Shown: positions 52,232-62,060 of the stretch, one piece after another
Layout of the letters: every line of letters begins with the position of its first letter
Numbering within the stretch: the first letter of the stretch is position 1
From: ZC4RG30 sp963777735
GTDB taxonomy: Bacteria > Pseudomonadota > Gammaproteobacteria > Steroidobacterales > Steroidobacteraceae
Direction: 5' to 3'
Assembly: GCA_963777735.1 (NCBI GenBank)
Contig: CAVZRQ010000010.1
Coordinates: forward strand, 62,001 to 126,000
DNA length: 64,000 nucleotides
Made by a program: the position numbers and the translations under genes
Notes under the pieces: generated by a model
Seen by the model: the letters and a program-made list of their open reading frames with translations, nothing else
What the model was told of the DNA's origin: nothing
The model's database searches: none

Positions 52232-52783
52232 ATGTCCCGAATCCCCACCCCCGCCAGCGTCGATGCCGCACCAGAAGCTTCGCGTCCCCTGCTGACAGCC
52301 GTCGGCAAGCAGCTCGGCTCCGTGCCGAATCTCTTCCGCATGGTGGCCAACAGCCCGGCGGCGCTCGAAGGCTACCTGGGCCTGATGGGTGCGCTGGGCA
52401 AGGGTGCGCTGCCAGCACCCACCCGCGAGCGCATCGCACTGGCTGTCGCCGAGGCCAATGGCTGCGAGTACTGCCTTTCTGCCCATACCTATCTGGGCAA
52501 GCACGTGGCGAAGCTGAGCGATGCCGAGATCGCAGCCAACCGCGCAGGCACGTCGCAGGACACCATCGCTGAGGCGGCCGTGCGCTTCGCGCTGCAGGTG
52601 CTGGAGCAGCGAGGCCATGTCGACGACGCCGGTCTGCAGGCCGTCCGCAACGCCGGCTACACGGATGCACAGATCGTCGAGATCGTGCAGCACGTCGCCC
52701 TGAACGTGTGGACCAACTACGTGAACAGCGTGGCGCAGACGGTGGTCGACTTCCCCGCAGTCACGTTGCGCAAGGTAGCCTGA
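52232..52783 (+). CDS. Carboxymuconolactone decarboxylase/AhpD-like protein
   Basis: This 183-residue protein has the AhpD-type redox motif CEYCLSAH (C78, C81, H85) within an all-helical CMD fold: RERIALAVAEANG precedes it. Such proteins act as peroxidase partners or gamma-carboxymuconolactone decarboxylases; the CxxC-x3-H motif favours a peroxidase role. ATG at 52232 is preceded by GAGGAG. The divergent LysR gene and the shared palindrome suggest LysR control. The flavin-oxidase-like gene follows after one base. Confidence 0.9.
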   Translation: MSRIPTPASVDAAPEASRPLLTAVGKQLGSVPNLFRMVANSPAALEGYLGLMGALGKGALPAPTRERIALAVAEANGCEYCLSAHTYLGKHVAKLSDAEIAANRAGTSQDTIAEAAVRFALQVLEQRGHVDDAGLQAVRNAGYTDAQIVEIVQHVALNVWTNYVNSVAQTVVDFPAVTLRKVA

Positions 52784-52784
52784 A

Positions 52785-53393
52785 ATGCAGCGCGCACGCA
52801 CCTACGCCAGCGACGTCGCCTTCACGCCCGCGGTCAAGGAAGTGCAGGCGCGCAAGGGATCGCGTGGTGCGTATGCGCGCATGGAGGAGGGTGGATCCTG
52901 GGAAACCCGGATCACACCCGACCTCACCGGATTCATCGCGGATCAGCGCAGCCTGTTTCTGGCCACGGCGAGCCGGGACGGGCAGCCCTACATCCAGCAT
53001 CGCGGCGGACCGCCGGGCTTCCTTCGCGTGCTCGACGATCACACGCTGGCCTTCGCGGACTTCGCCGGCAACCGCCAGTACATCTCGCTCGGCAATCTGC
53101 AGGAGAACCCCAAGGCGCAGCTGTTCCTGATCGATTACCTCAATCGCCGCCGCGTGAAGATCTGGGGCGAGGCCCGCGTGGTGGAAGACGACGCCGCGCT
53201 GCTGGCGAGCCTGATGCCGGAAGGGTATCGGGCCCGGGCGGATCAGGTGATCCTGTTCAACGTGACCGCGTGGGACAGCAATTGCCCGCAGCACATCCCC
53301 CGTCGATTCGAGGAGGAGGATGTCAGGGCGTGGCTGGCCGAGCGGGATGGTCGGATTGCGAAACTGGAGGCGCAGATCGCGGCGATGCGCTAG
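52785..53393 (+). CDS. Pyridoxamine 5'-phosphate oxidase-family FMN-binding protein
   Basis: This 202-residue protein has the split beta-barrel FMN-binding fold: FIADQRSLFLATASRDGQPYIQHRGGPPGFLRVLDDHTLAFADF and PKAQLFLIDYLNRRRVKIWGEARV. A helical C-terminus with EEEDVRAWLAERDGRIAKLEAQIA could mediate assembly. It begins one base after the CMD stop and is probably co-expressed under LysR control. The pairing with an AhpD-like protein suggests a redox or detoxification role; the substrate is unknown. Confidence 0.88.
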   Translation: MQRARTYASDVAFTPAVKEVQARKGSRGAYARMEEGGSWETRITPDLTGFIADQRSLFLATASRDGQPYIQHRGGPPGFLRVLDDHTLAFADFAGNRQYISLGNLQENPKAQLFLIDYLNRRRVKIWGEARVVEDDAALLASLMPEGYRARADQVILFNVTAWDSNCPQHIPRRFEEEDVRAWLAERDGRIAKLEAQIAAMR

Positions 53394-53507
53394 TCAGATC
53401 ACATCGCGCTGGACATATCCCCATCGCGGCCGCCGTGCAATCGCAACCCGATTCCCCTACATTTGGAGGATAACAACGGGGCTTCTCGCCACCGGGGGGT
53501 TGATCGC

Positions 53508-56085
53508 ATGAGCAGGAAGAGTCGCTCTTATATTCTGATGTCGCTGGTTCCGGCGGTGCTGATCGGTGGAGCATTCGCTGCCCAGGCACAGAACGCGGGA
53601 GCGCCTGCGGCGAGCCGCTGGTCTGACCCGGCCACCTGGCCCAACCGCAAGGTGCCTGTCGCGGGTGACAAGGTCACCATCGGCAAAGACAAGCAGGTGG
53701 TGCTCGACGTCAGCCCGCCCGCGCTCGGCGGCCTTTCGATCGACGGCAAGCTCACCTTCTCCAACAACGCCGATCTGGAGCTGACCACCGAGTGGATCAT
53801 GCTGCACGGTGAGCTCGCGATCGGCAGCGAGGCCAGCCCACACACACGCAAGGCCACCATCACCCTCACCGACAACGTGAAGGGTGAAGACGTCATGGCC
53901 GGCATGGGCGACCGCGGCATCATGATTTCCGGCGGCACCCTGAACCTGCACGGTGATCGCACCCACACCTGGACCAAGCTTTCCAGCACGGCCGCCGCCG
54001 GTGCCACCTCGATACAGGTGCTGAATGCCTCGGGTTGGCGCGTGGGTGACGAAATCATCCTCGCGTCCACCGACTTCGATCCGCGTCAGGCCGAGCGTCG
54101 CACCATTACCGCCATCAGCGGCAACACGCTGACGCTCGACAAGAAACTCGACTACATGCACTTCGGCAAGATCACCTTCGAGGTGGATCAGCGCGGTGAG
54201 GTTGGCCTTCTGACCCGCAATGTGAAGATCCAGGCTTCGGAAGATGCCGCGCAGTCGTACTTCGGCGGCCACATCATGGCGATGCCATCGAGCAAGATGT
54301 TTGTCTCGGGCGTCGAACTCAACCGCATGGGCCAGCACATGACGCTGGCCCGCTACCCGATCCACTGGCATCTGGTGGGTGACGCGAAGGGCCAGTACAT
54401 CAAGAACGCGTCCATCCACGACACGTTCAACCGTTGCGTGACCGTCCACGGCACCAATGACCTGCGCATCGAGAACAACGTCACCTACAACACCATTGGC
54501 CACTGCTTCTTCCTCGAAGATGGCATCGAGCATGGCAACGAGTTCGTCAGGAACCTCGCCATCCAGACCAAGTGCCATCCCACGAAGAAATGCGTGCCGA
54601 CCAATCTCGGCGCAAACGGCGATAACGACTACGAGTACGAGAATCGCATGGCCATCAGGGCGATCAGCTTTGGCGGCAAGGACACCCTGCTGCCTTCGGA
54701 CAACACGGTCGCGTCCTACTGGATCACCAATCCGGACAACGTGTACCGCGACAACGTGGCCGCCGGTTCTGACGAGAACGGTTTCTGGTTGTCGTTGCCG
54801 GAGCACCCGAACGGTCAGTTCCTTGGCACCGAGATCAGCAAGGCCACCTGGCCACGTCGCACCAAGATGCGGGAATTCAAGAACAACACGGCCCACTCCA
54901 ACTTCGACGGGTTCATGTTCGACCGGAACATCAATGACGACAACACCTTCGGGTTGACCGGCAACTCGCACATGCCGAAGGACAATCCCGCGGACGCCAA
55001 CAGCAAGACCGTGGAAACGGTCTTCGAGAATCTCGTTTCCTACAAGAACCGCAATGGCGGCGTGTGGGGCCGCGGCGAGATGCACACCTTCCGGAATCTG
55101 AAGGTGGCCGACAATGCCATCGGCTATACCCATGCCTCCGGTACGGCCGGCCGTGACGCCTTCACGTCGCAGGTCGTGGATTCGCTGTTCGTGGGCGAAA
55201 CCGAAAACATCGGCAACCCCGAAACGCCAGAGGAAAAGGCCTACGGTCGCAGCCTGCCGAAGCGCCGGATTCCCGACTTCCCGATCCGCGGCTACGAGTA
55301 CTACGACTACCGGCACGACGTGATCAACACGACGTTCGTGAATTACCAGGACAACAAGCAGCGCCAGACAGGCGCGCTCTCGTGGCTGATGTTCACGAGC
55401 TCCGGTGTCACGACCGAAAACACCATCAAGGGCGCGAAGTTCGTGAACGCCAAGCCCGTGCATTTTCCGAAGATCGACAAGCGATTCGACAATGACAACC
55501 GGGGTGGTGTGGCCTGGCGGACCGCGGGGTTCCAGGACCTGGACGGCTCGGTCGGTGGCATCCCCAACTCCTATGTTCTGATCCACGACGGCGAGAACGA
55601 CGGCGTCGCCACGGACGAAACGGCCTGCAAGATTCAACCGACCTGGAACGCTGCCGTTTGCACGGGGTGATGTCGGACGCCTGTTTCTGAACAAGCCAGG
55701 TGGAACGCTCGCCCAGTTGTCTGCCGGTGCGCCCGTCACGCTTCACCGCAATGGCAAGGACCATAAAGTCACGGCCAACCAGAGCAACGTGCGCTCCGGT
55801 ACCGAGATGCGGGTGAATACCGAAAGGCCTGAACTTTTCCTCAGTGTGAGGGAAATGGACAAAGGTTCATGGGTCCTGTTTGAACTGCCGGGTTTTACCA
55901 CTGCCGCGGCAGGGAAGCAGCAGGACAGCATGGACGCCTTGCGCAAGGCGAGTGAGACTTCGTACTTCAGGGACAAGGATGCCCTCTGGGTCAAACTGGT
56001 AGTCACCGATGCAGCCTTTCAAGGCCCTGTTGTCGAGCCGGTTGGGCGTTTGGTTGCCCAGGCCACGATGACGGTCAGCCGATAA
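53508..56085 (+). CDS. Secreted G8-domain/beta-helix protein, copy B (one frameshift)
   Basis: About 858 residues after correcting one break. The signal peptide includes LMSLVPAVLIGGAFAAQAQ. The G8 domain and beta-helix region match copy A (RWSDPATWPNRKVPVAGDKV, RYPIHWHLVGDAKG, NRCVTVHGTNDLRIENNVTYNTIGHCFFLEDG). The frame breaks near 55666, where a run of four G replaces three; removing one base continues CTGDVGRLFLNKPGG into the C-terminal module (GKDHKVTANQSNVRSGTEM, DALWVKLV). It is the first of four head-to-tail copies and follows the PPOX gene by 114 bases. Confidence 0.88.
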
Positions 56086-56122
56086 GTTTCTTTATATAGT
56101 CAAGAATTCGGGGGTTGATGAC

Positions 56123-58858
56123 ATGAGCAGAAAGAATCGTTCGTTACTGTTGTTCTCGCTGGTTCCAGCAGTCCTGCTTGGCAGCGTGTTCGCTGTCGCC
56201 CAGGCGGCTGACGCCACGAAGTGGTCTGACCCTGCGAGCTGGCCGAACAGGAAGGTGCCGGCCGCGGGTGACAAGGTCACCATCGGGAAGGACAAGGAAG
56301 TCGTGCTCGACGTCAGCCCGCCCGCGCTCGGCGGCCTCTCGATCGACGGCAAGCTCACCTTCGCCGACACCGCCGACCTGGAACTGACCACCGAGTGGAT
56401 CATGTTGCACGGTGAGCTCGCGATCGGCAGCGAGGCCAAGCCCCACACCCGCAAGGCCACCATCACCCTCACCGACAACGTGAAGGGTGAAGACGTCATG
56501 GCCGGCATGGGCGACCGCGGCATCATGCTGTCGGGCGGCACGCTGAACCTGCACGGCACCACGACCAACACCTGGACCAAGCTGGCCAGCCACGGCCGCC
56601 GCAGGCGCCACCTCCATCCAGGTGCTGAATGCCTCGGGCTGGAAGGTGGGCGACGAAATCATCCTCGCCTCCACGGATTACGATCCGCGTCAGGCCGAGC
56701 GTCGCACCATCACCGCGATCAGCGGCAACAACGCTCACGCTCGACAAGAAGCTCGACTTCATGCACTTCGGCAAGATCACGTTCGACGTGGATCAGCGCG
56801 GTGAGGTTGGTCTGCTCACGCGCAACGTGAAGATCCAGGCTTCGGAAGATGCGGCGCAGTCTTACTTCGGCGGCCACATCATGGCGATGCCGTCGAGCAA
56901 GATGTATGTCTCGGGCGTCGAGCTCAACCGCATGGGCCAGCACATGACGCTCGCGCGCTATCCCATCCACTGGCATCTGGTGGGTGAAGGCAAGGGCCAG
57001 TACATCAAGAACGCGGCCATCCATGACACCTTCAATCGCTGCGTGACGGTGCACGGCACGCACAACCTGCGCGTTGAGAGCAACGTGACCTACAACACCG
57101 TGGGTCACTGCTTCTTCCTCGAGGACGGCATCGAGACCGGCAACCAGTTCGTCAAGAACCTCGCCATCCAGACCAAGTGCCATCCCACCAAGAAGTGCCA
57201 GCCGACCAATCTCGCGGCCAACGGCGAGGCCGACCACAAGTACGAAGACCGCAATGGCGTACCGGCAGGCAAGCTGGTCCGGCAAGGACACCATGCTGCC
57301 TTCGGACAATACGGTGGCGTCCTACTGGATCACCAATCCGGACAACACCTTCGTCGGCAACGTGGCCGCGGGCTCCGACGAGAGTGGCTTCTGGATGTCC
57401 CTGCCGGAGCACCCGAACGGTCAGTTCCTGAACACGGAAATCAGCAAGAACACCTGGCCGCGTCGCACGCATCTGCGCGAGTTCAAGGACAACGTGGCCC
57501 ATTCCAACTTCGACGGGTTCATGTTCGACCGCAACATCAACCCGGACAACACCTTCGGGTTGGCCGGCAACACGTACCTGCCCAGGGAAAACCCTGCTGA
57601 CCCGACCAGCAAGCTCCTGGAGACGCACTTCGAGAATCTCATCACCTACAAGAACCGCAATGGCGGCTTCTGGGGCCGCGGCGAGTTGTTCATCGTCAGG
57701 AATCTGAAGACGGCGGACAATGCCATTGGTTTCACGATGTCGTCCGGTGACTTCGGCCGTGCGGCGTTTACCTCTCTGGTGGTGGATTCGCTGTTCGTGG
57801 GCGAAACCGAGAACATCGGCAACCCCGCAACGCCGGAAGAAAAGGCCTATGGCCGCAGCCTGCCGAAACGCCTGATTCCCGACTTCCCGATCCACGGCTA
57901 CCAGTACTACGACTACCGTGTGGACGTGGCGAACACGACCTTCGTGAATTACCAGGACAACAAGCAGCGCGAAGCCGGAGCGCTCTCCTGGCTGCTGTTC
58001 ACGAGCTCCGGCGTCACGACCGAGAACACCATCAAGGGTGCGAAGTTCGTCAATGCCAAGCCCGTGCATTTCCCGAAGTACGACGCCCGATTCGACAATG
58101 ACAACCGGGGTGGTTCGGCCTACCGGACGCTGGCGATCCACGATCTGGACGGCTCGGTGACCGGCATGGGTGACTCCTATGTGCTGCTCCACGACGGCGA
58201 GTTCGACAGCCCCGCCACGGATACCACCTGCAAGATCCAGCCGACCTGGAACGCCTCTGCGTGCAAGGGTGATGTCGGACGCCTGAACCTGGCTGCCGGT
58301 GGTGGTGGTGGCCTGGGCGCTCGTGGCGCCGGTGCCCCGCGCGCTGGCGGTGCCGGTCCCGGCGGCCCCGGCGCTCCTGCGCCGGGTGCTGCCGCAGGTC
58401 CTGGTGGTCCCGCAGCGGGTGCTGGCGCCCCTGTTGCAGGTGCCCCTCGCGGGCTGGGCGCGTTCGGTGCCCCCGCCGGTCCCCAGCTGCCCATCGTCCT
58501 CACCCGCAATGGCAAGGATTTCAAGCTCACGGGCACCCAGAGCGTGGTGCGCTCCGGTATCGAGGTCAAGGTGAAGACCGAACGACCTCAGCTCAATCTC
58601 AGCCTGGCTGAAATGAACAAGGACTCATGGATCATGTTCGAACTGCCGGGTTTCGCGAGCGCAGCCTCCGGAACGAAGCAGGACAGCATGGACGCCTTGC
58701 GCAAGGCGACCGTGACCTCGTATTTCAAGGACAAGGACAGCCTCTGGGTGAAGCTGGTTGTCCCCGCGGATCCGGCGCTGCCGATTCTTCCGACGGTGAG
58801 TCAGGTCAGCATTGCGGTAAGCCGCACCGCTCCTGACGCGCAGGTTGCTTCACGATAA
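56123..58858 (+). CDS. Secreted G8-domain/beta-helix protein, copy C (three frameshifts)
   Basis: About 911 residues after correcting breaks near 56595, 56731 and 57260, each consistent with one extra base relative to the other copies. The signal peptide is LFSLVPAVLLGSVFAVAQA. The G8 domain and beta-helix region with RYPIHWHLVGEGKG and GHCFFLEDGIETGN match the family. A low-complexity stretch rich in Gly, Ala and Pro (about 58300-58490) separates the beta-helix from the C-terminal module, a feature not seen in copies A and B. It begins 37 bases after copy B, and its leader shares GGGGTTGATG before ATGAGC with copies B and E. Confidence 0.87.
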
Positions 58859-58904
58859 CGCGCAGGACGGCGTCGATAATCGCCATTCCTGCGATCTGAA
58901 CAAG

Positions 58905-58931
58905 GCCCTCGGCGCAAGCCGGGGGCTTTCT
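58905..58931 (+). terminator. Weak hairpin terminator between copies C and D
   Basis: GCCCTCGGC, loop GCAA, GCCGGGGGC (one mismatch-type pairing) is followed by TTTCT. It lies 46 bases after copy C and may cause partial termination within the G8 array. Confidence 0.5.
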
Positions 58932-58957
58932 GTCTACTGGACTAGGTGGATGAACTC

Positions 58958-61610
58958 ATGAGCACAAAGAATCGCTCGTTCCTGCATTTCTCGATGGTTC
59001 CGGCAGTCCTGCTGGGGAGCGTATTCGCTGTTGCCCAGGCGGCTGCCGCCACGAAGTGGTCTGATCCGGCCAGCTGGCCCAACCGCAAGGTTCCGGCTGC
59101 CGGGGAGAAGGTCACCATCGGCAAGGACAAGGAAGTGATCCTCGATGTCAGCCCGCCAGCGCTGGGCGGTCTGTCCATCGACGGCAAGCTCAGCTTCGCC
59201 GACACCGCCGACATCGAGCTCACCACCGAGTGGATCATGCTGCACGGTGAGCTCACCATCGGCACCGAAGCCAAGCCCCACACCCGCAAGGCCACCATCA
59301 CCCTCACCGACAACGTGAAGGGTGAAGACGTGATGGCCGGCATGGGCGACCGCGGCATCATGCTGTCGGGCGGCACGCTGAACCTGCACGGTTCCACCAC
59401 CCACACCTGGACCAAGCTGGCTGCGACCGCCGACGGCCGGCGCGACCTCGATCCAGGTGCTGGACGCGAAGGGTTGGCGCGCGGGTGACGAAATCGTGCT
59501 GGCCTCGACGGACTTCAATCCCCGTCAGGCAGAGCGTCGCACGATTACCGCCAGTCAGCGGCAACACGATCACGCTCGACAAGAAACTCGACTACATGCA
59601 CTTCGGCAAGATCACCTTCAACGTGGATGAACGCGGTGAAGTTGGCCTGCTCACGCGCAACGTCAAGATCCAGGCATCGGAAGATGCGGCGCAGTCCTAC
59701 TTCGGCGGCCACATCATGGCGATGCCCTCGAGCAAGATGTTCGTCTCCAGCGTCGAGCTGAACCGCATGGGCCAGCACATGACGCTGGCCCGGTATCCCA
59801 TCCACTGGCATCTGGTGGGCGACGCCAAGGGCCAATACATCAAGAACGCCTCCATCCACGACACCTACAACCGCTGCGTGACGGTGCACGGCACGAACGA
59901 TTTGCGCGTCGAGAACAACGTCACCTACAACATCGTCGGTCACTGCTTCTTCCTGGAAGACGGCATCGAGCACGGCAACGAGTACGTCAGGAACCTCGCC
60001 ATCCAGATCAAGTGCCATCCCACCAAGCCCTGCGTCCCGAACAATCTCGCCGCAAACGGCGAGCTCACCGTGAGTCGCCAGGACATCCGGCAAAACAGCA
60101 TGTCCGGCAAGGAAACCCTGCTGCCCTCGGACAACACGGTGGCGGCTTACTGGATCACCAACCCGGACAACTCCTTCATCGACAACGTGGCCGCCGGTTC
60201 CGATGAGATCGGCTTCTGGTTTTCCCTGCCGATGCACCCGCAAGGGGCGTTCGCAGGCACGGAAGCCAGCAAGAACATCTGGCCGCGCCGAACGCCGCTG
60301 CGCGCATTCAGGGGCAACGTGGCGCATTCCAACTTCGACGGGTTCATGATTGACCGGCACATCAACGAGGACAATACCTTCGGTCTGGCCTCCATTCCGT
60401 TGCTGCCGTTGAAAGATCCCAACGATCTGGAGAGCGAAGCGCTGGAGACGCACTTCGAGAATCTCACCAGCTACAAGAACCGCAATGGTGGTCTCTGGGG
60501 CCGGGGCGACCTCTACGTCTACAGCAACGCGAAATTTGCTGACAACGCCATTGGCATGACGCAGGCCGCTGGCGACATCGGCACCTCACGGTTCAGTTCA
60601 CGGCTGGTTGATTCGCTGGTCGTGGGCGAGACCGAAAATATCGGCAACCCCACGACGCCCGAGGAAATCGCCTATGGCCGCAGCCTGCCGAAGCCTCTGA
60701 TTCCGGATTTCCCCATCCGCGGCTACGAATACTATGACTACCGCGATGATGTGGTGAACACGACATTCGTGAATTTCCAGGACAACAAGCTGCGAAAGAC
60801 AGGCGCGCTTTCCTTCCTGCTGTTCACGAGCGCGGGCCTCAGTACCGGAAGCACGATCAGCGGTGCGAAATTCGTCAACGCCAAGCCGGTCTATTTCCCG
60901 AAATTCGATACCAGGTTCGACAATGACAACCGCGGCGGCAACGCGTATCGCACCCTGTCGTTCCACGACCTGGATGGTTCGATGACCGGCATCCGCGATT
61001 CCCACGTCATGCTCCACGACGGCGAGAACGACAGCGTCGTCACCGACGACACCTGCAAGATCGAGCCGACGTGGAACGCCTCGGTGTGCAAGGGTGATGT
61101 CGGCCGCCTGAATCTCTCCGACAGCAGAGGAGAACTTGCCGCGCGCGGTCAATCTCGAATCGCGGACCGCCCGGTACGCTTTGCTGGCTTCGATCGGTGG
61201 GATTGGTGCAAACGATCCACTCGTTCAGTCCCAGCGTGCCGCTCTGTTTGCCCGTCGTGCTCCGCAGGCGCCCATCGCGCTCGTTCGCAATGGCAAGGAA
61301 TTCAAGATCTCCGGCGACCAGAGCACTGTGAAGGCCGGCACCGAGATCAAGGTCAAAACCGAAAGGACTCAAGTCGACCTCAGTCTGAGCCGAAATGGAC
61401 AAGGGCTCATGGGTCATCTTCGAACTGCCGGGTTTTGCCAAAGCAACATCCGGGACGGAGCAGAAGAGCATGGATGCATTGCGCGCAGCGAAGGAGACTT
61501 CCTATTTCAAGGACGGGGATGCCCTCTGGGTCAAGCTGGTGGCCGCTGCGCCGGTCAGCCCGATCATTCGCCCAACGGATCTGCAAGCCAGCATAACGGT
61601 CAGCCGATAA
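58958..61610 (+). CDS. Secreted G8-domain/beta-helix protein, copy D (four frameshifts)
   Basis: About 883 residues after correcting breaks near 59437, 59552, 61130 and 61390. The signal peptide is HFSMVPAVLLGSVFAVAQA. G8 and beta-helix landmarks are all present (WSDPASWPNRKVPAAGEKV, RYPIHWHLVGDAKG, NRCVTVHGTNDLRVENNVTYNIVGHCFFLEDG), as is the C-terminal DALWVKLV. Each shift fits one extra base when compared with copies A and E. Several lower-similarity stretches after 60240 distinguish it from the others. The array's monooxygenase-fold gene starts 20 bases downstream. Confidence 0.85.
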
Positions 61611-61630
61611 ACACCTTCCCGGAGAACACC

Positions 61631-62026
61631 ATGAAACTGATTCTTACTGCCGCGCTCATCGTCCTCTCGCTGCCGTTGGCCGCTGCCGAACCCCAGACTG
61701 CCAGGCCCGCCGCGCGCCCGGCCAACACCGACACGATGGTGGTGAAGTTCCGCGCCAAGCCGGGCAAGAGCGAGGAAATGAAGGCCTTCTGGCTCGAGAT
61801 GCAGAAGGAAGTGGCCCGCAGCGAGCCCGGCAATGTGTATTACGACCTGGCGGTCATGGCGAGTGATCCCGAGGTCTACGTGATCATCGAGCGTTACAAG
61901 GATGCTGCCGCCGTTGCGGCCCACGGCACGAGCGACAAGGCAAAGGCGATGTTCGCCAAGCTCGGCGAGCTGATGGAAGGTGCGCCCGATGCCGACTACA
62001 TGAAGCTGGTCAGTCCGAGCAAGTAG
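61631..62026 (+). CDS. Exported ABM-domain (antibiotic biosynthesis monooxygenase-like) protein
   Basis: This 131-residue protein has a signal peptide (LILTAALIVLSLPLAAAEP) and an ABM dimeric alpha/beta-barrel domain: VVKFRAKPGKSEEMKAFWLEMQKEVARSEPGNVYYDLAVMASDPEVYVIIERYKDAAAVAAH in consecutive family blocks. ABM proteins such as YgiN oxidise quinols, often without a cofactor; export is less usual. ATG at 61631 is preceded by GGAGAA. It lies between G8 copies D and E (20 and 34 bases away) and is probably co-transcribed with them. Confidence 0.88.
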   Translation: MKLILTAALIVLSLPLAAAEPQTARPAARPANTDTMVVKFRAKPGKSEEMKAFWLEMQKEVARSEPGNVYYDLAVMASDPEVYVIIERYKDAAAVAAHGTSDKAKAMFAKLGELMEGAPDADYMKLVSPSK

Positions 62027-62060
62027 AAACGCCGGGCGGTGCCGAGGTGGGGTTGATGTC

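Noticed and set aside
53457..55739. A 760-residue minus-strand frame opposite G8 copy B
   Set aside because: The same antisense pattern appears opposite every G8 copy, as expected from codon bias in repeated genes.
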